DNA of 35,506 bases from positions 1-35,506 of the forward strand of contig DAIRGS010000037.1 in NCBI GenBank assembly GCA_036794395.1. Direction: 5' to 3'. The notes under the pieces were generated by a model. That model saw nothing but the letters and a program-made list of their open reading frames with translations. It did not search any database and was not told the DNA's origin. This document shows positions 25,346 to 31,994 of this stretch, piece after piece. Numbering within the stretch: the first letter of the stretch is position 1; each line of letters starts with the position of its first letter. The translations under genes and the position numbers were made by a program. This DNA is from DASXMX01 sp036794395. GTDB lineage: Bacteria; Planctomycetota; Phycisphaerae; Tepidisphaerales; Tepidisphaeraceae.

Positions 25346-26688
25346 CAGGCATCCGGGAACAACGTCTCAAGCTCATTCACGCTTTGCGTCAGCGATTGCG
25401 GCCCGTGCTTCTCCTGACGGAGATAGCCTTCCACGTCGCGAATCCGCTCGATCGACTCATCGACGCGCTCGTCCGATCCCGTTTCGTACACGCCGACCGA
25501 AATCTTGTCGTAGTTTTCTTCGTAAACCGCCAGAACCTGTCCCGCGCGCCGCGCCGCCGCTCGATGCGATTTGTCGGTGATCTCGTCCATCAACCGGCTC
25601 TTGCTGCGGATGACATCGATCGCCGGATAATGCCCCCGCGCCGCCAGCTTACGCGACAGGATAATGTGGCCGTCCAACAGGCTGATGGTTTCATCAGCCA
25701 CAGGTTCTTCCAGATCGTCTCCCGCCACCAGCACCGTATACAGCGCGGTGATCGATCCATACTCATCGTTGCCCGCGCGCTCGAAGAGCGTGGGTAGGGT
25801 CGCGAACACGCTGGCCGGATATCCCTGCCGGCCCGGAGGCTCTCCCGCCGCCAGTCCCACTTCTCGCAGCGCCCGGGCAAATCGCGTAACCGAGTCCATC
25901 ATCAGCACGACCTGCTCGCCGCGCCGGCGCGCTTCTTCGGCAATGGCGGTTGCCGTGTACGCAGCCTTGAGCCGCAGCAAGGCCGGCTGATCGCTGGTTG
26001 AAACCACGACCGTCGACTTCTTCATTCCTTCCTCGCCCAGATCATCCTCGAGGAATCCCACCACTTCGCGGCCTCGCTCGCCAATCAGCGCCAGCACCAC
26101 GGAATCCGCCTCGACATTCCGCGCGATCATGCTGAGCAGCGTGCTCTTGCCCACGCCCGCCGCGGCAAAAATGCCGACCCGTTGCCCGCGGCCCAGCGTC
26201 AGCAGCCCGTCAATTGCCCGCACCCCTGTCGAAATCGGTTTTGTAATTCGAACCCGATGCAACGGATTGGGCGGCGGCGCCACCATCGGCGCGCGCTGCG
26301 CGGAATTGATCGGCCCCAATCCATCGATCGGCTGTCCCATCGCATCCAGCACTCGCCCCCGAACCGCCGGCCCGGCTGGTACGGTTGGCGCAGCTCCCGA
26401 CGGCGCGACAAACGCCTTAATCGCGATTGCTTCCAGCCGCCCCAGCGGAAGCAGCACCACGTCCTGCCGATCGAATCCCACGACTTCCGCTTCCAGCGGC
26501 GGCATTCCCGCCCGCTCGATCCGGCAGATCTCGCCAATCCGCACATCGGGAACAATCGCGCGAATCACGGTCCCGGTGACCGCCGTTACATAGCCCGATC
26601 GCTCAACGCCCTCGAAGCTGCCTAACTGCTCGTCCAGCGAAGGAAGTCCCAGTAGCGATTCTTCAATGGAATCTCGTAGTGTGCTCAT
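25345..26688 (-). CDS. sctN: SctN: type III secretion ATPase
   Basis: A 447-aa hexameric ATPase that unfolds and feeds export substrates. All family motifs are visible: P-loop AAAGVGKST (175-183), GERGREV (203-209), Walker B VLMMDSVTRFA (261-271), EPPGRQGYPASVFATLPTLFERAG (283-306) and ITALYTVLVAGDDLEEPVAD (313-332). The length is typical. The N-terminal beta-barrel region and C-terminal helical region are complete. The start overlaps the sctL stop by 4 nt (ATGA) and the stop overlaps sctO. It is separated from the flagellar ATPase FliI by its gene context: lipoprotein SctJ, SctI and SctK-like neighbours. Confidence 0.96.
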   Translation of the reverse strand: MSTLRDSIEESLLGLPSLDEQLGSFEGVERSGYVTAVTGTVIRAIVPDVRIGEICRIERAGMPPLEAEVVGFDRQDVVLLPLGRLEAIAIKAFVAPSGAAPTVPAGPAVRGRVLDAMGQPIDGLGPINSAQRAPMVAPPPNPLHRVRITKPISTGVRAIDGLLTLGRGQRVGIFAAAGVGKSTLLSMIARNVEADSVVLALIGERGREVVGFLEDDLGEEGMKKSTVVVSTSDQPALLRLKAAYTATAIAEEARRRGEQVVLMMDSVTRFARALREVGLAAGEPPGRQGYPASVFATLPTLFERAGNDEYGSITALYTVLVAGDDLEEPVADETISLLDGHIILSRKLAARGHYPAIDVIRSKSRLMDEITDKSHRAAARRAGQVLAVYEENYDKISVGVYETGSDERVDESIERIRDVEGYLRQEKHGPQSLTQSVNELETLFPDA

Positions 26689-27398
26689 GCCGGCTCCCCA
26701 GTTGACCCGGCAGCTTCTCCAGCCGGCTTGGAATCGGGAAACAAGTGATTCTGGAGCCGCCGAATCTGCGTATCTATGTTTCCGTCGTAGCTGCCCATTT
26801 CCGTTTCCACCCGCACACCGTGCAGCGGCAGTTGATCGTCCGCGCTAAATTTGATTTCGTGGGCGAATGCCATCCGCTTAACGAGCTGCGCATGGAATTT
26901 TCGAACCCGCTCCACATCGTCCGGATGCAGGTGAACCGTCACCTGATTGTACATTCGAGCCGGCTTCAGGACCGTCGCCACCAGGTCCGCTACGCGGTCG
27001 GGTTTCGCGACAAACTCCACATCCAGAATCGCCTTGGCAAACCGAAACGCGACCTTCTGCACATCCACGGCAAAGCGCGCCTTGAGCTTGTCAATTTCGC
27101 CCTCGAAGTTCTCAAGCATCTGCCCAAATTCCGCCGCCGCATCCCGCGCCCCATTTTCAAAGGCGTTTTGCCGCACGGCATTCGCTTCATCCATCGCCGC
27201 CTGCCGAATCGCGGCCGCCTCGCTGACCGCCAGATCGCGCGTTTTGTGGGCTTCGGCCACCGATTGCTCGGCCTCGACCACCGCGCCTTTCAGCAATCGC
27301 GTAGAAGGATAAAGCGGCGCAACGCGCGCACCGCTCGCCGACGCAGCCCGCAGGATGCGAGCTTCGCGAGCCGATGATTGTCCCGGTTGCTTATCCAT
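26685..27398 (-). CDS. sctL: SctL: ATPase stator (YscL/FliH family)
   Basis: A 237-aa protein from the ATG at 27398; the frame also opens one codon earlier with TTG. The N-terminal half is a helical, alanine-rich coil (VVEAEQSVAEAHKTRDLAVSEAA; AANAVRQNAFENGARDA-type repeats). The C-terminal half has the FliH/YscL fold: VQKVAFRFAKAILDVE, VTVHLHPDDVERVRK and GVRVETEMGSYDGNIDTQIRRL. SctL links SctN to the C-ring and restrains its ATPase activity. The stop overlaps the sctN start by 4 nt, and the sctK-like stop lies 12 nt upstream. Confidence 0.88.
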   Translation of the reverse strand: MDKQPGQSSAREARILRAASASGARVAPLYPSTRLLKGAVVEAEQSVAEAHKTRDLAVSEAAAIRQAAMDEANAVRQNAFENGARDAAAEFGQMLENFEGEIDKLKARFAVDVQKVAFRFAKAILDVEFVAKPDRVADLVATVLKPARMYNQVTVHLHPDDVERVRKFHAQLVKRMAFAHEIKFSADDQLPLHGVRVETEMGSYDGNIDTQIRRLQNHLFPDSKPAGEAAGSTGEPA

Positions 27399-27410
27399 CA
27401 ACTCATCCCG

Positions 27411-28280
27411 CTATCGATCCACTTCTACAGTTTCAACGCCTTTCATCATCGCCGCTCCTCCTGCCGTCAGTTTCGACAGCGCCTCCCGTATCATTGTTTC
27501 AGCCAGCGTCGCATCCGCTTGCGAAATCGGTTCAAACGATGAATCTTCCGAGAGCGACGCTGCGAGGCTCGACCGGCTCAACTGTGCCGCCGCCATTCGC
27601 TCGGCTGGCGGCAATTTGCGGAACATCGCCGCCAGAAGCCCGCGTCCCAGCGCCTGCGGAATATGAACTCCAGTAACATGGCGTGCGGCTCCCGCGCAGG
27701 CTTCGCGCCAGCGCGTCGCAACAGCCGGCGACAGCGGCGCTGCCCGCCGGGCGTTGCGCGCCTGCTCAACCACCTGCCCCGCGACATCGCCCCCGAAAGG
27801 CCTCAGCCAATGAATCACATCATGCAGGCTCATACCCGCAATTGAGCGTGCCACCATGTCGATCCCAACGCTCATCACCAGTTTCTGGGCGGCGGGGGGC
27901 GGCAGTTCCAGCAGCCGGGGCCAGGGCGCCGGCAGTCGCCGTTCGATCACGCGCCACCGATCCCACGCGGCCAGCCGCCGTCGTCTTTGCCAGAATTGTG
28001 CTGCCGTTCCCTGCGCCGCATCAAAAAAAACGTCGGCTCGCTTCCCCAACAGGGCTCGCTCGTGTTCGACCAGGTCATCCCACAGCAGATCGGCCAGGGT
28101 GAGCCCCGCTAACGGCCGCAAATGCTGCCGGGTGATCAGATCCCGCAGCGCGCCGGCGCGCGGGTGCCGGTCGAGCAGATCATGAATGTCGCTCGAACAG
28201 GTTCGAACCGCGCACAACAACCCCTCCGACCGATAGTCCGGAAAGGCTGCGCGGGCTTCGTCGGTTCGTTCCACTTTCAT
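27411..28280 (-). CDS. sctK: SctK-like sorting-platform protein
   Basis: A 289-aa soluble, Arg/Ala-rich helical protein. I cannot match strong SctK motifs; its place between sctJ and sctL and its size are those of YscK-type adaptors that connect the inner ring to the C-ring. Features seen: SDIHDLLDRHPRAGALRDLI near the N-terminus, a WQRRRRLAAWDRWRVIERRLPAPWP segment mid-protein (about 95-120), GIDMVARSIAGMSLHDVIHWL, and a helical C-terminal tail. The gap to sctJ is 24 nt and to sctL 12 nt, so it is part of the operon. Confidence 0.55.
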   Translation of the reverse strand: MKVERTDEARAAFPDYRSEGLLCAVRTCSSDIHDLLDRHPRAGALRDLITRQHLRPLAGLTLADLLWDDLVEHERALLGKRADVFFDAAQGTAAQFWQRRRRLAAWDRWRVIERRLPAPWPRLLELPPPAAQKLVMSVGIDMVARSIAGMSLHDVIHWLRPFGGDVAGQVVEQARNARRAAPLSPAVATRWREACAGAARHVTGVHIPQALGRGLLAAMFRKLPPAERMAAAQLSRSSLAASLSEDSSFEPISQADATLAETMIREALSKLTAGGAAMMKGVETVEVDR

Positions 28281-28304
28281 TGTCGATCACCATCTGGAGT
28301 CCGA

Positions 28305-29198
28305 TCATGCATGCGATGCCATTAATCGCTGCCGTCGCTTTTCGCGCACAAGCAGCGCGGTCAAGACAATGGCGATCAGGCCGAACAGCACGGTGGCTCC
28401 AAACAACTGCATCAGAAGGCTTTTATCGGCAGGGGTTGAAGTGGACTCGGTTGCGCCCGTCTTGGCCGGCGCGCTCGTGGCCGCCGCAACTGTCGGCGGG
28501 ATTCTCTGCGGCGTGGACACCGATCGCGTGAAGCTTACGTATACATTGTCCGTCGCCAGTCCCTCCACGCTCCGCGCCACCATCTGCTTCACTTCATCGG
28601 CACTCACCGGCGCATCGGCAAAACCCGCAACCGCCGGTCGGGGTTTCCCATCGGCAGGCGCTGGTAGCGGTGTGTATTTTATCAACACCATCGCGCTGGT
28701 GGCAGAGGGTCGTGTCGCCGCCTCGTGGCTGAAAATCTCCTGCTCCGGAACCACGATATGCACCCGCGCGCTGATCACCCGATCGTAAGTCTCAAATGTC
28801 CGCGCCAGCTCCCCGCTGGTGGCGTAAATCAGCTTGGCCCGCTCTTCCCCCTTGGTCGGAATCAGCGCGCTGCTGGCCGCCAACTCGGAAAACCCGCTGT
28901 GCGTATCCCGCGGCAAATCACATTGCACCAGAATCGCCCGTGCCAGTGAAAGCTCGTCCGGCGGCACGGTAATGCTCCAAGCCGTCTTACGCTGCGCTGT
29001 TTTTTCTTCTTTGGTTGCGTTAGACACCCCCCGCGCTTCAATCTCAACGAGGATTCGATTCGCTTCCTTCTCCGAATCCACCCGCGTCAATTCCTGCCGC
29101 GAGTCGCACCCCGCCAATGCGCAAAACAGAACGCACGCAACCACCGCCCGCCGCCACCTTGGCCGCCCATGCGTCCGCGATCTGTTCATATGCCGCAC
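28305..29198 (-). CDS. sctJ: SctJ: inner-membrane ring lipoprotein (YscJ/PrgK family)
   Basis: A 297-aa lipoprotein. The start is GTG at 29198 with GGAAGG 6 nt upstream; an ATG three codons on is the alternative. Signal and lipobox: VLFCALAGC with Cys31. The periplasmic ring-building domains follow: TRVDSEKEANRILVEIEARG, WSITVPPDELSLARAILVQCDLP and ELARTFETYDRVISARVHIVVPE. After a variable linker a C-terminal membrane helix lies at about 262-285 with a basic end (REKRRQRL). The lipid anchor and single C-terminal helix separate it from flagellar FliF. It forms the inner ring of the injectisome base. Confidence 0.93.
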   Translation of the reverse strand: MRHMNRSRTHGRPRWRRAVVACVLFCALAGCDSRQELTRVDSEKEANRILVEIEARGVSNATKEEKTAQRKTAWSITVPPDELSLARAILVQCDLPRDTHSGFSELAASSALIPTKGEERAKLIYATSGELARTFETYDRVISARVHIVVPEQEIFSHEAATRPSATSAMVLIKYTPLPAPADGKPRPAVAGFADAPVSADEVKQMVARSVEGLATDNVYVSFTRSVSTPQRIPPTVAAATSAPAKTGATESTSTPADKSLLMQLFGATVLFGLIAIVLTALLVREKRRQRLMASHA

Positions 29199-29229
29199 CC
29201 GTGCCTTCCCAATCCCGAATCAAGAATTG

Positions 29230-29444
29230 TTCACCGCGGAGACGCAGACGAAAACATTTTTTTGCCACAGATGAACACAGATGAACACAGATGAAATTCA
29301 AAATGCTGGTAAGAGGAAATGGCCATCTCCTCCTATCCGTGTCATCCACATTATCAGTGGTTCAATCTTTTCTTATCTGTGTCCATCTGTGTTCATCTGT
29401 GGCAATTCTGTCTTCCTCTGCGTTCTCCGCGTCTCCGCGGTGAA
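29230..29444. repeat. 215-bp inverted-repeat element upstream of sctJ
   Basis: Outer arms TTCACCGCGGAGACG (29230-29244) and its perfect complement (29430-29444) enclose inner arms built of ACAGATGA-type units: 29262-29290 pairs with about 29377-29405, with few mismatches. It fills the gap between the sctI stop and the sctJ start. The core TTCACC-CGGAG resembles the ends of the elements at 31011-31211 and 21611-21739. Confidence 0.85.
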
Positions 29445-29453
29445 CCACGTTTT

Positions 29454-29954
29454 CTAAGCCTGCGTCGAAAGAACCGTCTTCACACCCGAGGTCCCATGTT
29501 CCACAACCTTCGAGGCGATTTCCACTTTCATCGCGGTTCCCTGCATTTCGCTCTGGAAGTGTAACAACATCCGCATTTCCTCGCGGCGCTGCTGGGCCAC
29601 CTTCGGGTCATTTATCTTCAGTTTCCCGTCGGCGACCGCTTTGTCCAGTTCCCCGCTACGCTTGAGAAACGCGTCAAATTCCCCGCGGATCTTATCGAAT
29701 TGCCCGAACATGTCCTGCTTGTCCGGAACATTGCCCCGGTTCACCCGCTGGGTCGATTCAATCGTATTTGTCGGGTTCGTCGCAGTGACGGCTTCGGTCG
29801 GCTGTACGCCGTTCACCGAATTGTCCATCCGGTCGCGGAACTCGGCTTTCAGGTCGTTACCCTGCTCCGCCGGCGACTTCACCGCGTTGTTTTCCTGGCC
29901 AGAGGTCCCGGGCTGCGTGATCGGGAGGCGTGTTGCAATGTCCGGGGTCATCAT
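29454..29954 (-). CDS. sctI: SctI: inner rod / needle adapter protein
   Basis: A 166-aa non-membrane protein with a polar, disordered N-terminus. Its C-terminal helix carries the YscI/HrpB-type signature: EMRMLLHFQSEMQGTAMKVEIASKVVEHG, then TSGVKTVLSTQ at the very end. Inner rod proteins of this family are self-exported and join the export gate to the needle; the conserved feature is this amphipathic VE-ASK-V-(S/T)-GV-L helix. It is longer than most (about 100-150 aa) because of the N-terminal extension. AGAGG lies 8 nt before the ATG. Its place just before sctJ matches yscI-yscJ. Confidence 0.8.
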   Translation of the reverse strand: MMTPDIATRLPITQPGTSGQENNAVKSPAEQGNDLKAEFRDRMDNSVNGVQPTEAVTATNPTNTIESTQRVNRGNVPDKQDMFGQFDKIRGEFDAFLKRSGELDKAVADGKLKINDPKVAQQRREEMRMLLHFQSEMQGTAMKVEIASKVVEHGTSGVKTVLSTQA

Positions 29955-29984
29955 GGCTAGGCCCTCTTCACTCCTTCACAGGAG

Positions 29985-30353
29985 TCATTTTGCGTTGGTA
30001 GCGCTGCTGTAAAGACGGTTGAACAACTGTGACAAATGCGGGTCCCGGCTGAACGCGTCCGAAACGGCAGTGGCCATCTGCGGCGTCGCGTTCTTACCAA
30101 ACAGGTGCTGGGTTTCCGATTCGATCACCGCCGAGCGAGCCTGGTCGCGGGTCATGTTCTTACTGGCACAATCCTGAAGCTGTGCCGCGATCCGCTCAAA
30201 ATTCGGCCGGCCGACGCCCTGCGTCGCATCTCCGCCCGCCAGGCCACCGGTCGAACCGACCTCAAACTTCTTGGTCGTGCCGCCGGTTTGGCTTTTATCA
30301 GGGCTGGCAGGCCCCTGCGTATCGGGAACTATTTTTCGTTGAATCGGGTCCAT
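29985..30353 (-). CDS. Small helical protein of the type III block (YscH position)
   Basis: A 122-aa soluble protein that I do not recognise. The first about 50 residues are Gly/Thr-rich and likely disordered (PDKSQTGGTTKKFEVGSTGG), as in secreted type III proteins. The rest is helical (NFERIAAQLQDCASKN; ATAVSDAFSRDPHLSQLFNRL). AGAGG lies 10 nt before the ATG, and the gap to sctI is 30 nt. It occupies the slot that yscH/yopR holds in Yersinia, between the YscG-like chaperone and SctI. An early exported substrate is plausible, but no sequence homology was seen. Confidence 0.5.
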   Translation of the reverse strand: MDPIQRKIVPDTQGPASPDKSQTGGTTKKFEVGSTGGLAGGDATQGVGRPNFERIAAQLQDCASKNMTRDQARSAVIESETQHLFGKNATPQMATAVSDAFSRDPHLSQLFNRLYSSATNAK

Positions 30354-30394
30354 GACACATCATCCTCTCTCAAGCAATCGGCTAATTTGCCCTG

Positions 30395-30459
30395 TGACAC
30401 GGGCTTCCAGCCCGTGCTGCATCCGTCAGGTTTAAGCACGGGCTCCGAAGCCCGTGTCA
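30395..30459. repeat. Nested hairpin between the TPR chaperone gene and the next small gene
   Basis: A 13-bp perfect outer stem (TGACACGGGCTTC at 30395-30407 with GAAGCCCGTGTCA at 30447-30459) encloses a 10-bp perfect stem (AGCCCGTGCT at 30409-30418 with AGCACGGGCT at 30435-30444). It shares the CACGGG/CCCGTG core with the hairpin at 5-23. Confidence 0.85.
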
Positions 30460-30478
30460 AAGTTGACCGTCTTGGCCA

Positions 30479-30925
30479 TCACGGGGCCTCAGTCGGCACC
30501 AGCCCCATCTCTCTGGCCATCTGCAGCAATGTCGCTGCCGACTTGCCTTCCGGCCCATCCTTGTCAATTTCCACCGCACGCTGCCAGAATTTCCCGGCTT
30601 CACGCGCCTTGTTCAACTGCATCAGGCTCCGCCCACGCAGCTTATAAGCAAACGCCACCGTTCTTCGGTCGGCATTTTCCATCCTTGATGCCGTTTCTGC
30701 GGCCTTATCCGCTTCGCGAAATTTACCCTGTGACAGGTAAATCTCAGCTAAGCCAAGCGGCGCCACCGGATCGGCTGGGGCCAGCAACATCAGCCCCTCG
30801 AATATCGTTTTGGCCTCGTCGGGCTTACCGAAGTAAGACCACAAATACGCCGCCTCGGCCAGGTACTGAAGAAGCACCGAGGCCCCTTCTTTCGGCCCCA
30901 GCAAGGCGGAATACTTCGAGGCCAT
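30479..30925 (-). CDS. TPR protein, probable needle chaperone (SctG-like)
   Basis: A 148-aa soluble protein from the ATG at 30925; a GTG one codon earlier is possible, and GGGAGAG lies just upstream. It is made of about three tetratricopeptide repeats: YLAEAAYLWSYFGKPDEAKTIFEGLMLLAP, PLGLAEIYLSQGKFREADKAAE and RGRSLMQLNKAREAGKFWQRAVEID. Small TPR proteins in type III operons are chaperones for needle (YscG) or translocator (SycD) subunits. Its position upstream of the YscH-position gene and sctI matches yscG. It is longer than YscG, so SycD-type or HrpB1-type function remains possible. Confidence 0.65.
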   Translation of the reverse strand: MASKYSALLGPKEGASVLLQYLAEAAYLWSYFGKPDEAKTIFEGLMLLAPADPVAPLGLAEIYLSQGKFREADKAAETASRMENADRRTVAFAYKLRGRSLMQLNKAREAGKFWQRAVEIDKDGPEGKSAATLLQMAREMGLVPTEAP

Positions 30926-31231
30926 CACATCTCTCCCATATCTCGCGGCAGTCTGCGGTTTCGCTCACGTCGCAAGGACGCTTCCGATTCTAACCTGGAT
31001 AATTCTTGACTCACCACGGAGAGCATTGAGGAGGAAATTCGAATGACGAAATTCGAATGACGAATCAATGACGAATGACTGAAATTCGAATGACGAAACG
31101 AATGCGCGGATAGCGGGGCTTTTGTTTTGTCATTTGGTCATTCGAATTTCGGATTTCATTCGTCATTCGAATTTCGTCATTCGAATTTCCTCCTCCGTGC
31201 CTCCGTGGTGAATAATCCGGGCTAACTGCTT
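30926..31231. other. Repeat-filled gap inside the type III block
   Basis: About 306 bp between the TPR chaperone gene and the next small gene. Two thirds of it is the inverted-repeat element at 31011-31211; the remainder holds no gene or clear promoter. Confidence 0.6.
31011..31211. repeat. 201-bp inverted-repeat element with perfect 35-bp arms
   Basis: TCACCACGGAG (31011-31021) pairs perfectly with CTCCGTGGTGA (31201-31211). Inside, 35-nt arms (31031-31065 and 31158-31192) are exact reverse complements. The arms contain direct repeats of GAAATTCGAATGAC, and a further copy lies at about 31081-31095. The whole can fold into one long hairpin. No open reading frame is supported within it. Confidence 0.9.
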
Positions 31232-31588
31232 TTATTCTTTCATGTTGCGAACCGCCGCCATCCGCGTTTCGTGCTCGGTCTTCGAGACGTTGCTCATCGT
31301 ATTAAAGATCTGGGACTGGGTCTGAATCTGCTCTTGCAACTGAAGCAATTGCATCGGATCAACCGTGCCCGAATCCGTGGTCCCGGTTAACAGGCTGCTG
31401 GCCAGATTCCCGGCGATAGGGCCAAGGCCCATCGTGCTTCCGCCGGCCACGGTCCCGGCCAGTTGCCCGGCCACGTTGATCGTCCCACCCAGAACCTGGC
31501 GGAACTTCTCGCTGCCGGTTGCTCCGGTCTGAACCGGCGTGTGACTCGGGATCGAAGACAGTTGATCGCTCTCGGGGTTTACTTGCAT
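31232..31588 (-). CDS. Small type III protein, candidate needle subunit (SctF)
   Basis: A 118-aa protein. The N-terminus is polar, the middle is Gly/Ala/Ser-rich (GGTINVAGQLAGTVAGGS), and the C-terminus is a helix (MQLLQLQEQIQTQSQIFN) ending NTMSNVSKTEHETRMAAVRNMKE. Without gaps, that ending shows the N-x-x-S-N-x-x-K and A-x-x-x-N-[aromatic/Met]-[K/R] spacing I recall from needle proteins such as MxiH and PrgI. It lies one gene upstream of the YscG-like chaperone, where yscF sits. It is longer than classical needles (about 80 aa) and lacks a clear P-x-x-P turn, so the call is tentative. AAGGA lies about 11 nt upstream of the ATG. Confidence 0.4.
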   Translation of the reverse strand: MQVNPESDQLSSIPSHTPVQTGATGSEKFRQVLGGTINVAGQLAGTVAGGSTMGLGPIAGNLASSLLTGTTDSGTVDPMQLLQLQEQIQTQSQIFNTMSNVSKTEHETRMAAVRNMKE

Positions 31589-31659
31589 GGGTTTATCCGT
31601 CCTTTCGGGTTTAAGCTCGGCCTTTTTAGGCCCTTATGGCGTTCATACGGTTATCGTTA

Positions 31660-31725
31660 ACCGCACCCGATCGTTGCATGACTCCATAAAATATCATAAC
31701 TGCATATAATTAAATAATTTATGTC
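31660..31725 (-). promoter_or_regulatory. AT-rich island, possible internal promoter of the type III block
   Basis: This is the most AT-rich stretch in the region, just downstream of the 91-aa gene and about 80-130 nt upstream of the needle-candidate start. On the minus strand it reads TTATTTAATTATATGCAG then TATGATATTT, giving several possible -10 boxes but no well-spaced -35. A 6-bp hairpin (CGGTTA-TCGT-TAACCG, about 31648-31663) lies at its downstream edge. It could raise expression of the small needle/chaperone genes relative to the lipoprotein. Confidence 0.3.
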
Positions 31726-31994
31726 TGTTTTGATCCTGCTCCACCTGCCGGTTTAATCGCCTGGAGTAGCCTTGCCGCCGACCCGAACGCTTTTTCGATC
31801 TGCCCCGCGTCTTTTAAGAGTTTGGGGTTGGTGTTTGCCGTCTTAAAAGCGTCCAGCCGAGCCGCAAACTCCGCGTTCCACTTTTCCAGGGTGGCACTTT
31901 TCCCGGTGTCGCGAAACTCGCCCAGGAGTTTCTCGATGAGATCGAAACCCGTCGGAGTGGCCGGCCCTTGGTTTGGAGAATTGGTCTCGGTCAC
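31719..31994 (-). CDS. Small soluble protein coupled to the TPR lipoprotein
   Basis: A 91-aa protein with GTG as its only possible start. The GTG overlaps the upstream stop by 4 nt (GTGA) and has AGAAGGA about 10 nt before it. The sequence is helical after a proline-rich N-terminus (FDLIEKLLGEFRDTGKSATLEKW; NPKLLKDAGQIEKAFGSAARLLQAI). No family is recognised. Size and position allow a SctE-type needle co-chaperone, or even the needle itself, since an N-P-x-L-L motif occurs in some needle proteins, but the evidence is weak. Confidence 0.5.
   Translation of the reverse strand: MTETNSPNQGPATPTGFDLIEKLLGEFRDTGKSATLEKWNAEFAARLDAFKTANTNPKLLKDAGQIEKAFGSAARLLQAIKPAGGAGSKQT

Noticed and set aside
21760..30353. 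A flagellar operon
   Set aside because: SctJ is a lipoprotein with one C-terminal helix rather than FliF, SctI is a rod protein of injectisome type, and no hook, rod or filament genes are present, despite the FliO-like gene.
31030..31100. CRISPR-like direct repeats
   Set aside because: The GAAATTCGAATGAC units are short, unevenly spaced, lack unique spacers and form part of a single large inverted repeat.
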